The notes beneath the pieces are model-generated. The model worked only from the letters and a program-made list of their open reading frames with translations, did not search any database and was not told the DNA's origin. DNA of 64,000 nt from Massilia sp. 9I (GTDB lineage: Bacteria > Pseudomonadota > Gammaproteobacteria > Burkholderiales > Burkholderiaceae_D), in assembly GCF_902506415.1 (NCBI RefSeq), contig NZ_LR733275.1, forward strand, positions 3,439,617 through 3,503,616, in the 5' to 3' direction. The position numbers and the translations under genes were made by a program. Positions 8,538 through 17,024 of the stretch are shown in pieces (the first letter of the stretch is position 1; every line of letters begins with the position of its first letter).

Positions 8538-9005
8538 ATGCAAAACTGGAACGCGGCACTACAGCGCGGCCTCATCGGCGGCGCCACATCCAGCATCCTG
8601 TCGACGGTGGCGCTGGCGGCGCTCGGCAAGAAGGAAGTGGGCAGCGCCTATGCGCCTACCAATGCGGTCAGCCACTGGATCTACGGCGACAAGGCGGCGC
8701 GTCACAGCGGCCCGTCCATGCGCTACACCATCCCGGGCTACCTGATCCACCATGCCAGCGCCACCTTCTGGTCGATCCTGTTCGAGCGCTTCGCCGGCAA
8801 GTACCTCGACCGCAAGACGCCGGTCGGCATGCTGACCGCCTCGGCGGCTACCGCGGCCTTCGCCTGCTTCGCCGACTACCAGCTCACGCCCAAGCGCCTG
8901 CAGCCAGGTTACGAGAAACACCTGTCCAAGCCGTCGCTGGCGATCGTGTACGCCGGCTTCGCGCTTGGATTGGCGGCCGGCGCCGCGCTAATGCGTCGCA
9001 AGTAG
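8538..9005 (+). CDS. hypothetical membrane-associated protein
   Basis: 155 residues from the ATG at 8538 (AGAGGA site upstream). There are glycine/alanine-rich hydrophobic stretches at about 10-30, 65-80, 95-112 and at the C-terminus (VYAGFALGLAAGAALMRRK), so it is probably an inner-membrane protein with three to four helices. I do not recognise the family. It is divergent from the SDR-DoxX gene and convergent with the DUF808 gene. Confidence 0.65.
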   Translation: MQNWNAALQRGLIGGATSSILSTVALAALGKKEVGSAYAPTNAVSHWIYGDKAARHSGPSMRYTIPGYLIHHASATFWSILFERFAGKYLDRKTPVGMLTASAATAAFACFADYQLTPKRLQPGYEKHLSKPSLAIVYAGFALGLAAGAALMRRK

Positions 9006-9078
9006 TCTAGAACAGGCGGGGAAAACGTGCCGCCCTATGTCTACGCAGTAATAGCGCAGGGCGGCGAGGAAATGAGGC

Positions 9079-10017
9079 TCAGTGCGCGGCCTTTTTGCCG
9101 CGGATACGTTGAACTACGGTCACGACCGCCAGCACGAGGGCGCCCACGACCACGCCGGCCAGCGCATCCACCACGGTCGGAGTGATCGCCGCCAGCACGC
9201 CGCCGACGCCCGGCACACCGGCCGTCATCTGCGCCGCTCCCTGCGCGAAGTGGTGCAGCGGCTCCCAGGCGTGGGCGATGATGCCGCCGCCGACCATGAA
9301 CATGGCGGCGGTGCCGACCACCGACAGGAATTTCATCAGCTTCGGCGCTGCGGCCAGCAGCAGCTTGCCGGTGCCGCGCGCCAGGCTGCCGGCCTTCTGG
9401 CTGAGGGCCAGGCCGGCGTCATCCATCTTGACGATGCCGGCCACCAGCCCGTAGACGCCGACCGTCATCACCAGCGCGATTGCCACCAGCACCAGCACCT
9501 GCTGGCTGAACGGTGCGTTTTCCACAGTGCCGAGGGCGATCACGATGATCTCTGCCGAAAGGATGAAGTCGGTGCGCACGGCGCCCTTGATCTTCTCTTT
9601 CTCCATCGCGCACATGTCCACGGCCGGGTTGGCCAGTGCGGCGCTGAGTTCGGCATGGTGCTGGGCGTCTTCTTCCTTACTGTGCAGGAATTTGTGCGCC
9701 AGCTTCTCGAAGCCCTCGTAGCACAGGAAGGCGCCGCCGATGACCAGCAGCGGGGTGATCAGCCAGGGCACGAAGGCCGAGATGGCCAGCGCGGCCGGCA
9801 CCAGGATCGCCTTGTTCTTGAGCGAGCCCTTGCACACTGCCCACACCACCGGCAGTTCGCGATCGGCATTCACCCCGGTCACCTGCTGGGCGTTGAGCGC
9901 CAGGTCGTCCCCCAGCACGCCGGCGGTTTTCTTCGCCGCCACCTTGCTCATCGCCGCCACGTCGTCGAGGATCGTCGCGATATCGTCCAGTAATGCCAGC
10001 AAACTGCCTGCAGCCAT
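9079..10017 (-). CDS. DUF808 family inner-membrane protein (YedI-like)
   Basis: 312 residues. The N-terminus SLLALLDDIATILDDVAAMSKVAAKKTAGVLGDDLALNAQQVTG and the later FVPWLITPLLVIGGAFLCYEGFEKLAHK are the conserved core of DUF808/YedI. Several membrane helices occupy the middle and the C-terminus. No function is established for the family. The gene is monocistronic, with the BrnA-like gene divergent upstream. Confidence 0.9.
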   Translation of the reverse strand: MAAGSLLALLDDIATILDDVAAMSKVAAKKTAGVLGDDLALNAQQVTGVNADRELPVVWAVCKGSLKNKAILVPAALAISAFVPWLITPLLVIGGAFLCYEGFEKLAHKFLHSKEEDAQHHAELSAALANPAVDMCAMEKEKIKGAVRTDFILSAEIIVIALGTVENAPFSQQVLVLVAIALVMTVGVYGLVAGIVKMDDAGLALSQKAGSLARGTGKLLLAAAPKLMKFLSVVGTAAMFMVGGGIIAHAWEPLHHFAQGAAQMTAGVPGVGGVLAAITPTVVDALAGVVVGALVLAVVTVVQRIRGKKAAH

Positions 10018-10119
10018 TGGTCATACTCCAATCATGTCAAGTTGGCCACATCTTACCCGAGCCCCGAAACCCAGTCACACGGTTCAGCGCGGCTTTTTGC
10101 ATTCCAGTCGCGTAAATCT

Positions 10120-10195
10120 GCATCTCGTCGCTTTTGCCGGGCATCTCGTCCCTCGCGTACGTATAGTGCATGACGTTGGCTGCGGTACTGCAGCC
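10120..10195 (+). promoter_or_regulatory. direct repeat and inverted repeat upstream of the BrnA-like gene (candidate operator)
   Basis: GCATCTCGTC occurs at 10120-10129 and again at 10141-10150, spaced 21 bp (two helical turns), followed by TATAGT (10162-10167) as a possible -10 element and by an inverted repeat GGCTGC/GCAGCC at 10178-10195. No convincing -35 is seen. Ribbon-helix-helix antitoxins usually repress their own promoters through such repeats; the assignment is inference. Confidence 0.35.
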
Positions 10196-10216
10196 TCGCC
10201 ACCGAAGGAGATGCCC

Positions 10217-10435
10217 ATGAATACCGAATCGACCCTGCCAGCAGCACACCTTGCACCGGCCCGCCGTGCGCGTCCGCCGAAACGCAAGACCCGTATCACG
10301 ATCTACCTCGACGACGAAGTCCTGAGCGAATTCCGCAATCTGTCGGAGCGCTGCGGCACCGGTTACCAGACCCTGATCAACGCCGCGCTGCGCCATCGAC
10401 TGGCTGCGCCGAGCGTCGAAAACAGCCTGGCCTGA
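10217..10435 (+). CDS. BrnA-type ribbon-helix-helix antitoxin-like protein, without a toxin partner
   Basis: 72 residues starting at 10217, six bases after GAAGGAG; the ATG at 10211 is too close to that site. A basic N-terminal stretch ARRARPPKRKTR precedes RITIYLDDEVLSEF and GYQTLINAALRHRL, the beta strand and helices of BrnA-type RHH proteins. In known pairs brnT lies directly upstream of brnA; here neither flank encodes a BrnT-like RNase, so this is an orphan antitoxin or a free-standing RHH repressor. The HU gene follows 87 bp later. Confidence 0.75.
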   Translation: MNTESTLPAAHLAPARRARPPKRKTRITIYLDDEVLSEFRNLSERCGTGYQTLINAALRHRLAAPSVENSLA

Positions 10436-10522
10436 GGGTCCGCTTCGGTTCGCCTCCGGGGCGAGATTACATACAGCAATATTTATGCTAATCTTCCCGC
10501 TCTTTTAACCCCGGAGGGACTT

Positions 10523-10807
10523 ATGAAAAAAGGCGAACTGATCGCGGAATTCGCGAAGCGTACCGAGCTGTCGGGCGCGGCTGCCAACACCGCCGTCAAT
10601 ACGATCATCGAGATCATCACCGAGCGCCTGAAAAAGGGCGACACGGTCGGCATCACCGGCTTCGGCACCTTCTCGGTCACCAAGCGCGCTGCGCGTAAGG
10701 GCCGCAACCCGGCAACTGGCGATGTCATCAAGATCGCTGCATCGAAGACCCCGCGCTTCGCTGCCGGTGCGACGCTGAAAGCAGCCGTCAACCCGAAAAA
10801 GAAGTAA
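10523..10807 (+). CDS. HU family DNA-binding protein
   Basis: 94 residues, the usual HU size. MKKGELIAEFAKRTELS starts the dimerisation helices, FGTFSVTKRAARKGRNPATGDVIKI is the DNA-binding arm with the conserved RNP tip, and KTPRFAAGATLKAAVN is the C-terminal helix. The start has a strong GGAGG site. It is a nucleoid-bending architectural protein. The AT-rich leader (10465-10500) probably contains its promoter. Confidence 0.95.
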   Translation: MKKGELIAEFAKRTELSGAAANTAVNTIIEIITERLKKGDTVGITGFGTFSVTKRAARKGRNPATGDVIKIAASKTPRFAAGATLKAAVNPKKK

Positions 10808-10910
10808 TCAGGCAGTACCCGGCCCCGCGCCGCGCTCCGGTTCATCCGGACGCGCGCGCTGGCCCATTTTGCATTACCCTCCTTCCCCTCTTCCTGATTC
10901 CCGCGCCAGC

Positions 10911-11549
10911 ATGCTCTTCACTACCTGGATCGCCTTCGTCATTGCCGGTTCGCTGATCGCCATTTCGCCCGGTTCCGGCGCGGTCCTGTCGATGTCGCAC
11001 GGCCTCGCCTACGGCCTGAAGAAAGCCAGCGCCACCGTGCTCGGCCTGCAGTTCGGCCTGATCCTGGTCCTGGTGATCGCCGGCGCCGGCGTCGGTTCGC
11101 TGCTGCTGGCGTCTTCGCTGGCCTTCACCATCGTGAAGATCATCGGTGCGCTGTACCTGATCTACCTTGGCATCGCCCAGTGGCGCGCCAAGCCGCAAGC
11201 GGAATCCGTGAGCACCGCCGGCATGGCGGCGCATCCGAGCTTCGGCAAGCGCGTGATGACCGGCTTCCTGACCAATGCCACCAACCCCAAGGGCATCATC
11301 TTCATGGTCGCGGTGCTGCCGCAGTTCATCAACCAGAAAGCGCCGCTGCTGCCGCAGCTGGCCATCCTGGGCGTGACCATGGTGACCATCGACTCGCTCG
11401 TCATGCACGGCTACGCCGCCCTGGCGTCCTCGATGCAGCGCTTCTTCCGCGACGTGCGCGCCGTGAAGATCCAGAACCGCCTGTTCGGCGCCGTGCTGAT
11501 GCTGATGGGCTCGCTGTTGTTCCTGGTTCAACCCGGCCACCGCGCCTGA
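10911..11549 (+). CDS. LysE/RhtB family amino-acid exporter
   Basis: 212 residues with about six membrane helices. The start at 10911 gives the canonical MLFTTWIAFVIAGSLIAISPG N-terminus with the conserved SPG, and FLTNATNPKGIIFMVAVLPQFI is the second LysE signature. It is expected to export an amino acid or derivative (homoserine lactone, threonine and lysine are known substrates in the family); the specific one cannot be read from sequence. The neighbours give no further clue. Confidence 0.9.
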   Translation: MLFTTWIAFVIAGSLIAISPGSGAVLSMSHGLAYGLKKASATVLGLQFGLILVLVIAGAGVGSLLLASSLAFTIVKIIGALYLIYLGIAQWRAKPQAESVSTAGMAAHPSFGKRVMTGFLTNATNPKGIIFMVAVLPQFINQKAPLLPQLAILGVTMVTIDSLVMHGYAALASSMQRFFRDVRAVKIQNRLFGAVLMLMGSLLFLVQPGHRA

Positions 11550-11562
11550 GCCCATGTATCTT

Positions 11563-11586
11563 GCTGTGTCCGTTAACACAGCTTTG
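11563..11586 (+). terminator. possible Rho-independent terminator after the LysE-family gene
   Basis: Stem GCTGTGT (11563-11569) pairs with ACACAGC (11576-11582) around a 6-nt loop, followed by TTTG only. The stem is convincing but the T-tract is short, so termination may be partial. Confidence 0.4.
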
Positions 11587-11672
11587 CAACTTTCTGTAAT
11601 TTGCGTATTCCTTGCAGGCACTCGTGCGTTGTAATGACGTTGCCGTCCTTCGTCCCTACTAGCGGAGTCTCC

Positions 11673-13559
11673 ATGAACAAGCGTTTCGCCCAGACCGCCG
11701 TGATGCTCGCATTCACGGCCTTATCCACTGCCGCCCTGGCGCAGGACAGCCTCGACACCGAGCCGCCGGGCCGGGTCGGGCGCGTCTCGCTTATCCAGGG
11801 CAAGGTCAGCATCGTGGGCGACGTCGGCGACACCGCCAGCGACGCCCTGGTCAACTGGCCGGTCACCACGCGCAACCTGATCACCACCGCGCCGAACGGC
11901 CGCACCGAAGTGCGCATCGGCTCGACCGCGATCCGCGTCGACGGCGACAGCTCGCTGGAAGTGACCGAACTGGACGACGACAGCGTGCGCCTGCGCCTGC
12001 ACTACGGCAGCGCCAGCATCCGCATCCTGAGCGAAGACGTGGTGCCGGAATTCGAACTCACTACCCCGCAGGGCCGGGTGCGCATGCTGCGCCCGGGGCG
12101 CCTGCGCGTGGACGCCGAGCGCGTGCGCGACACCAGCGTGGTCAGCGTGTTCGACGGCGAAGCCCAGGTCGACGGCGGCGGCGCCAGCCTGACCATCCGC
12201 GCCGGCCGCAGCGCCGAGCTGCGCGACGACGACGTGCGCACCCTGCAGGCGCGCCGCGACGGTTTCGACGACTGGTCGCTGGAACGCGACCGCCTGATCG
12301 ACGGCTCGCGCTCGGCGCGCTACGTCACCACCGACATGACCGGCTATGAAGAGCTGGACCGCTATGGCGCCTGGCAGGAAGACCTCGAATACGGCCCGCT
12401 GTGGATCCCGAGCGTGTCCACCAGCTGGGTGCCCTACCGCGACGGCCGCTGGACCTGGATCGCCCCCTGGGGCTGGACCTGGGTCGACAACGCGCCCTGG
12501 GGCTACGCGCCCTTCCACTACGGCCGCTGGGTCCAGGTGCGCAATCGCTGGGCCTGGGCGCCGGGCCGCATCGACCGCCGCCCGGTCTGGTCGCCGGCGC
12601 TGGTGGGCTGGGTCGGCGGCAGCGGCTGGAGCGTGAACTTCAGCCAGCACGGTTCGCGTCCGGCCACCGGCTGGTATCCGCTCGGGCCGCGCGATCACTA
12701 CGTGCCGCATTACCGCTTGTCGGACGATCGTTTGCGCCGCCTGAACAGCTGGACCTGGCGTGACCGCAAGGACGACAACCGCCGCGATCGCGACCGGGAC
12801 GGCAGGCCAGACTACCGCCGCGACGGCCTGACCGTGGTCCCGCACGCGAACTTCGGCCAGCGTGGTCCGGTTGTGGTGCCGAACGCGCCACGCGCCACCC
12901 CGCCGCAGGGCCTGCCGACCACGCCGGGCGCCGCACCGCCGCCGCCGCAGGGCTGGCGGGATCGCAGCGCGCGTCGCGATACCGACCGCGACGGGATCCC
13001 GGATCGCATCGACAGGGACCGCGATGGCGATGGCATTCCAAATCGCGTCGACCGTGACAGTCGCTTCGAGCGTAATGATCGCTTCGACCGCGGCCAGCGT
13101 TCGCCGATGCTGACGACCAATCCGGCGCCGCGTCCGCAGCCGGCGGCACCGCTCGCCACCCCGGGTCAGGTACCGTTCCAGCCCGGCGCCATCACGACCT
13201 CGCCGCCGCCGGCGCCGGCCGTGGTGCAGCAGCCGGCGCGTCCGCAGCCCTGGGCGCGTGCCGGACGCGATGAAGAGCCCGTCGACCGCGCCGACCGCTG
13301 GGATCGCGGCAACCGCGGCGAGCGCAGCGAGCGCTTCGAGGGCCGCCGCGAGCGTCCGCAAGCGATGCCGCAGCCGGTCGCCCAGGCGCCCGCCCCGGCA
13401 GCGCCGCCGCCGCAGTCGTTCACCCCGCCGCCGCGCCCCATGGCTGCGCCTGCGCCGATGGCAGCGCCCGCGCCTTCAGGCCCGCCGCCGGGCCGTGGCC
13501 GGGAACACCGCTCGGACAACGCCGACGGCGGCAGCCGTCCGCACGAGATGGTGCGCTGA
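11673..13559 (+). CDS. FecR-domain / DUF6600 exported protein with acidic-basic repeats and Pro-rich tail
   Basis: 628 residues from the ATG at 11673. A Sec signal peptide ends about ALA|QD (residue 24). Residues ~30-190 are FecR-like (GRVGRVSLIQGKVSI, TSVVSVFDGEAQVDGGGASLTIRAGRSAEL). Residues ~220-360 are Trp/Gly-rich DUF6600 (YGAWQEDLEYGPLWIP, WTWIAPWGWTWVDNAPWGYAPFHYGRW). Then come DxDxDG-type stretches (RDRDGRPD, DTDRDGIPDRIDRDRDGDG) resembling thrombospondin type 3 calcium repeats, and a Pro/Ala/Arg-rich low-complexity tail. It is a large periplasmic or outer-envelope protein of unknown role; there is no FecI or TonB receptor beside it. A good terminator follows. Confidence 0.8.
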   Translation: MNKRFAQTAVMLAFTALSTAALAQDSLDTEPPGRVGRVSLIQGKVSIVGDVGDTASDALVNWPVTTRNLITTAPNGRTEVRIGSTAIRVDGDSSLEVTELDDDSVRLRLHYGSASIRILSEDVVPEFELTTPQGRVRMLRPGRLRVDAERVRDTSVVSVFDGEAQVDGGGASLTIRAGRSAELRDDDVRTLQARRDGFDDWSLERDRLIDGSRSARYVTTDMTGYEELDRYGAWQEDLEYGPLWIPSVSTSWVPYRDGRWTWIAPWGWTWVDNAPWGYAPFHYGRWVQVRNRWAWAPGRIDRRPVWSPALVGWVGGSGWSVNFSQHGSRPATGWYPLGPRDHYVPHYRLSDDRLRRLNSWTWRDRKDDNRRDRDRDGRPDYRRDGLTVVPHANFGQRGPVVVPNAPRATPPQGLPTTPGAAPPPPQGWRDRSARRDTDRDGIPDRIDRDRDGDGIPNRVDRDSRFERNDRFDRGQRSPMLTTNPAPRPQPAAPLATPGQVPFQPGAITTSPPPAPAVVQQPARPQPWARAGRDEEPVDRADRWDRGNRGERSERFEGRRERPQAMPQPVAQAPAPAAPPPQSFTPPPRPMAAPAPMAAPAPSGPPPGRGREHRSDNADGGSRPHEMVR

Positions 13560-13563
13560 CACG

Positions 13564-13590
13564 AAGAGCCGGATACGTCCGGCTCTTTTT
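13564..13590 (+). terminator. Rho-independent terminator of the FecR/DUF6600 gene
   Basis: A 10-bp stem (arms AAGAGCCGGA / TCCGGCTCTT) with tetraloop TACG, running directly into a T-tract five bases after the stop codon. Confidence 0.9.
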
Positions 13591-13696
13591 CATCGTGGCC
13601 CATTCCGTCTGAACCGCCGTTTGCGTCGCCTGTCGCCCCAAACTGCCGTTCGTCACATTCCGCTCGCGGCGTGGACGGCGTCCCGATAAAGTGACA

Positions 13697-13800
13697 TCAC
13701 TCGCTCGAAGGCAGCTGCGCTGCTCCGAGCGGCCCGAATGTCCCGCTATTTCCAAGAAAAGAAATAGTTCAGGCCGGCCACAGTGCCGGCCTTTTTTTTT
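13697..13800 (+). ncRNA. candidate small RNA with three stem-loops and a strong terminator
   Basis: This ~100-nt non-coding stretch lies after the FecR/DUF6600 terminator and before ybeD. Hairpin 1: CGCTCG (13702-13707) with CGAGCG (13726-13731), containing GCAGC/GCTGC inside. Hairpin 2: CTATTTC (13746-13752) with GAAATAG (13761-13767). Hairpin 3: GGCCGGC (13772-13778) with GCCGGCC (13785-13791), followed by nine T. There is no gene between the two terminators, so the second one has no other transcript to end. GATAAA at 13685-13690 could be a -10; no -35 is obvious, so the 5' end is a guess. No match to a named RNA family is claimed. Confidence 0.45.
13771..13800 (+). terminator. Rho-independent terminator with nine-T tract
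   Basis: Stem AGGCCGGC/GCCGGCCT around loop CACAGT, then TTTTTTTT to base 13800. It lies 180 bp beyond the terminator that already ends the FecR/DUF6600 transcript, so it most likely closes the candidate small RNA. Confidence 0.85.
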
Positions 13801-13858
13801 CGTCAGTGCAGCACCATATGAGATTGGCTACAATGCCGCTTTGCACAGGACGAAAATC

Positions 13859-14125
13859 ATGGACCCCAAAGAATCCCTCATCGAATACCCGAGCGACTTC
13901 CCGATCAAGGTGATGGGCGCCACGCACGTCGACTTCGCGCCGACGATCGTCGAGATCATCACGCAGCTGGATCCGACTTTCCATGCCGACAAGATGCAAA
14001 GCCGACCATCCGCCAAGGGCAATTACACCGGCCTGACCGTGACCATCCGCGCCACCAGCCGCGAGATGCTGGACGACGTCTACCGCGCCCTGTCCTCGCA
14101 CCCCATGGTGAAAATGGTCCTGTAA
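13859..14125 (+). CDS. ybeD: YbeD family protein (DUF493)
   Basis: 88 residues from the ATG at 13859; upstream in-frame codons read through the terminator and are not coding. SLIEYPSDFPIKVMG, FAPTIVEIITQLDP and YTGLTVTIRATSREMLDDVYRALSSHPMVKMVL cover the whole ACT-like fold of the family. The gene order ybeD-lipB-lipA is the classical one, and the family may play a regulatory part linked to lipoylation, though the role is not proven. lipB starts 84 bp downstream behind its own TATAAT. Confidence 0.92.
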   Translation: MDPKESLIEYPSDFPIKVMGATHVDFAPTIVEIITQLDPTFHADKMQSRPSAKGNYTGLTVTIRATSREMLDDVYRALSSHPMVKMVL

Positions 14126-14171
14126 GGCCAGGGGAATGGGCAGCCGGCGGGCACAAGGCCTCGCGCTGGCT

Positions 14172-14177
14172 TATAAT
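14172..14177 (+). promoter_or_regulatory. candidate -10 box of lipB
   Basis: A perfect TATAAT lies 32 bp before the lipB ATG, in the ybeD-lipB gap; no good -35 is visible 16-19 bp upstream. It suggests lipBA can be transcribed separately from ybeD. Confidence 0.4.
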
Positions 14178-14209
14178 CACAGGGCTGTCCATATTCCCGC
14201 CCTATATCC

Positions 14210-14896
14210 ATGACCCGTCCCGCCCCGCCGCTGATCCGCGAGCTCGGCCGCGCCGATTACGAACCGACGTTCGCCGCGATGCGCGCCTTCACCGACGCGC
14301 GTACGCCCGAAACGCAGGACGAGCTGTGGATCGTCGAGCATCCTCCCGTCTATACCCTTGGCCTGGGCGCCGACCGCGCCCACGTGCTTGCCCCGCATGA
14401 CATTCCCGTGATCCAGACCGACCGCGGCGGCGAGGTGACCTACCACGGTCCCGGCCAGGTCGTGATCTATCTGTTAATGGACCTGCGCCGTAACAAGCCG
14501 GGCGGCAAGCTGTACGCCCGTCAGTTTGTGGCGAAAATCGAACAGGCGGTCATCGAGGTGCTGGCGGCGTATAATCTTGCGGGTGAACGAGTTGCCGGGG
14601 CTCCCGGCATCTACATGGCGGACGGACCGCGCAAGGGCGCGAAGATCGCCGCCCTCGGCCTCAAGGTGCGCGGCAACGGCTGCACCTACCATGGCGTTTC
14701 GCTGAACGTGGCGATGGACCTGGCCCCGTTCACGTGGATCAACCCGTGCGGATACTCGGGCCTGGCCACGGTCGACATGCGCACGATGGGTGTGGAAGCC
14801 CCGCTGGCGGATGTCCAGCAGGCGCTGGCGCAAGGTCTGGTGCGCCAACTGGCGACGATCGAAGCGGTCGTGCCGGAAACCGAACAAACTCTCTGA
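14210..14896 (+). CDS. lipB: lipoyl(octanoyl) transferase LipB
   Basis: 228 residues. LipB transfers octanoyl from acyl carrier protein to lipoyl domains of 2-oxoacid dehydrogenases and Gcv[17 protein letters not shown] and [22 protein letters not shown] contain the conserved lysine and catalytic cysteine of the family; PCGYSGL is the C-terminal signature. The TGA is directly followed by in-frame start codons of lipA, giving a lipBA operon. Confidence 0.96.
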   Translation: MTRPAPPLIRELGRADYEPTFAAMRAFTDARTPETQDELWIVEHPPVYTLGLGADRAHVLAPHDIPVIQTDRGGEVTYHGPGQVVIYLLMDLRRNKPGGKLYARQFVAKIEQAVIEVLAAYNLAGERVAGAPGIYMADGPRKGAKIAALGLKVRGNGCTYHGVSLNVAMDLAPFTWINPCGYSGLATVDMRTMGVEAPLADVQQALAQGLVRQLATIEAVVPETEQTL

Positions 14897-14923
14897 ATGG
14901 AAGCCCGCCAGGGCTACAGCCAA

Positions 14924-15913
14924 ATGACCCTAGATACCAACACCGGTACTGCCCCTGCCACTTACGACGCCACCGAAAAGCAGAAGGGCGCCAGCAAGAC
15001 TTCGCGCATCCCGATCAAGATCGTCCCGATCGCCGACGCCGAGCGCCTGAAAAAGCCGGACTGGATTCGCGTAAAGGCCGCCACGGCGTCGTCGCGCTTC
15101 TACGAGATCAAGGACATCCTGCGCGCGAACAACCTGGTCACCGTGTGTGAAGAAGCGAGCTGCCCGAACATCGGCGAATGCTTCGGCAAGGGAACCGCGA
15201 CCTTCATGATCATGGGCGACAAGTGCACCCGCCGCTGCCCGTTCTGCGACGTCGGCCACGGCCGTCCGGATCCGCTCGACGTCAACGAGCCGGGCAACCT
15301 GGCCAAGACCATCGCCGACCTGCGCCTGTCCTACGTCGTGATCACCTCGGTGGACCGCGACGACCTGCGTGACGGAGGCGCCGGCCACTTCGTCGAGTGC
15401 ATCACCAAGACCCGCGCGCTGTCGCCGAACACCAAGATCGAAGTGCTGGTGCCGGACTTCCGCGGCCGCCTGGAAAAGGCCCTGAACATCTTCGCCGACG
15501 GCCTGCCGGACGTGATGAACCACAACCTGGAAACCGTGCCGCGCCTGTACAAGGAAGCGCGCCCGGGCGCCGACTACAAGCACTCTCTGGTGCTGCTGCG
15601 CGACTTCAAGAAGATGTACCCGAACGCGGTCACCAAGTCCGGCCTGATGGTGGGCCTGGGCGAGACCGACGAAGAGATCCTGGAAGTGATGCGCGACATG
15701 CGCGAGCACGACATCGACATGCTGACCATCGGCCAGTACCTGGCGCCGTCGAACTCGCACCTGCCGGTGCGCCGCTACGTGCACCCGGACACGTTCAAGA
15801 TGTTCGAACAGAAGGCCTACGAGATGGGCTTCGTGCACGCCGCCGTTGGCGCGATGGTGCGTTCTTCGTATCACGCGGACCAGCAGGCGCACGAGGCGGG
15901 CGTGGCAGCGTAA
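14924..15913 (+). CDS. lipA: lipoyl synthase LipA (radical SAM)
   Basis: 329 residues from the ATG at 14924 (MTLDTNTG), which has an AGGG about ten bases upstream; the ATG at 14897, directly after the lipB stop, would add nine residues and has no ribosome-binding site. The auxiliary cluster cysteines are in [12 protein letters not shown], and the radical-SAM cluster is [35 protein letters not shown] and [14 protein letters not shown] complete the signature. It inserts two sulfurs into protein-bound octanoyl groups. A strong bidirectional terminator follows. Confidence 0.96.
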   Translation: MTLDTNTGTAPATYDATEKQKGASKTSRIPIKIVPIADAERLKKPDWIRVKAATASSRFYEIKDILRANNLVTVCEEASCPNIGECFGKGTATFMIMGDKCTRRCPFCDVGHGRPDPLDVNEPGNLAKTIADLRLSYVVITSVDRDDLRDGGAGHFVECITKTRALSPNTKIEVLVPDFRGRLEKALNIFADGLPDVMNHNLETVPRLYKEARPGADYKHSLVLLRDFKKMYPNAVTKSGLMVGLGETDEEILEVMRDMREHDIDMLTIGQYLAPSNSHLPVRRYVHPDTFKMFEQKAYEMGFVHAAVGAMVRSSYHADQQAHEAGVAA

Positions 15914-15930
15914 TCAGCCCCGCTACAGCA

Positions 15931-15969
15931 AAACCGGCCGGCCCCGCGACATGCGGCGCCGGCCGGTTT
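15931..15969. terminator. bidirectional terminator between lipA and ftrA
   Basis: A 12-bp perfect stem (arms AAACCGGCCGGC / GCCGGCCGGTTT) with a 15-nt loop. It runs into GTCTTT on the plus strand and TTTTGC on the minus strand, placed exactly between two convergent stop codons. Confidence 0.8.
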
Positions 15970-15974
15970 GTCTT

Positions 15975-16934
15975 TCAGCGTCCGTTTGTGGCGGCCTGGC
16001 GCCGATAGCGCGCCGGCGAGGGGAGACCCTGCAGGCGGAAATGGCGCCGCAGCGATTCCGCCGAACCGAGCCCTGACAGGTCGGCGATGGCGTCGATGGC
16101 CAGAGCAGGCCGCGTTTCCAGGATCTGCGCCGCCAGCTGGACGCGTTCCTTCACCAGCCAGGCCAGGGGGCTCAGGCCGGTGCGGTCCTTGAAGTGGCGC
16201 TGGAAGCTGCGCGTGCCCATGCGCGCCTGCGCCGCCATCGAGTCCACCGTGTGCGGCGCGCGCAGGTTCTCGCGTACCCAGTCCATCAGCTGCGCGATGC
16301 CGTTCGCACCAGGCGCGGGCAGGGGCCGCGCCACCAGCTGCGCCTGGTCGCCGTCGCGGTGGGCGGGAATTACCAGGCGCTGGGCCACGCGGCTGGCCAC
16401 CTCCAGGCCGAAGTCGTGGCGCACCAGGTGCAGCAGCATGTCCAGGCCGGCCGCCGAGCCGGCCGAGGTGACGATGCCCTCATCCTCCGCGTACAGCACG
16501 CCCTGTTGCACGTCGATCTCCGGGAAGTCCTGCGCCAGGCGCGCGAGGTAGCGCCAGTGCGTTGTCGCTTTCTTACCGTCCAGCAGACCAGCGTGCGCCA
16601 GCACGAAGGCGCCGGAACAGATGGTGCACAGGCGCGCACCGCGTGCGTAGGCGCGCTGCAAGGATGCCAGCAGGGCGGGAGAGGGTGCATCGCCGGCATC
16701 GCGCCAGCCGGGAATGACGATGGTGTCCGCCGCATCCAACGCCTCCAGTCCGTGCGGCGCATGGACGCTCAGCCCACCCGCGGCGCGCAGCGGCCCACGT
16801 TCTTCCGCGCACACCGCATAGCTGTACCAGGGCACGCCGAGCTCGGGGCGCTCGAGGGCGAACAGTTCGACCGCGCAGCCGAATTCGAAGGTGCACAGGC
16901 CGTCGTAGGCGAGGATGGCGACATGGTGGGGCAT
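15975..16934 (-). CDS. ftrA: GlxA-family AraC-type transcriptional regulator FtrA
   Basis: 319 residues. Residues ~1-190 are a DJ-1/PfpI (class I amidotransferase-like) domain with TICSGAFVLAHAGLLDGKKATTHW and DEGIVTSAGSAAGLDMLLHLVR. Residues ~215-315 are an AraC helix-turn-helix pair (TRSFQRHFKDRTGLSPLAWL, AIADLSGLGSAESLRRHFR). The divergent rhodanese gene, 90 bp away, is a plausible target because ftrA-type regulators often sit beside rhodaneses. Confidence 0.9.
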   Translation of the reverse strand: MPHHVAILAYDGLCTFEFGCAVELFALERPELGVPWYSYAVCAEERGPLRAAGGLSVHAPHGLEALDAADTIVIPGWRDAGDAPSPALLASLQRAYARGARLCTICSGAFVLAHAGLLDGKKATTHWRYLARLAQDFPEIDVQQGVLYAEDEGIVTSAGSAAGLDMLLHLVRHDFGLEVASRVAQRLVIPAHRDGDQAQLVARPLPAPGANGIAQLMDWVRENLRAPHTVDSMAAQARMGTRSFQRHFKDRTGLSPLAWLVKERVQLAAQILETRPALAIDAIADLSGLGSAESLRRHFRLQGLPSPARYRRQAATNGR

Positions 16935-17024
16935 GGCGCGATGTTACCAGTTTCTGTCGGGCCGCCTACTCGTCGGCCCTGCCTGCCGCTGCCACACTGG
17001 AGACTCTTCAACAGGGAGGATCAC

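Noticed and set aside
9029-9065. Inverted repeat GCCGCCCT/AGGGCGGC between two convergent genes
   Set aside because: The loop is 21 nt and no T-tract follows on either strand, so it is not supported as a terminator.
10808-10865. GC-rich potential hairpin after the HU gene
   Set aside because: Pairing is imperfect and only TTTTG follows after an interruption; too weak to call a terminator.
11721-13361. 546-codon frame antisense to the FecR/DUF6600 gene
   Set aside because: Ala/Arg/Val-rich with no start context; the plus-strand gene has a signal peptide and terminator.
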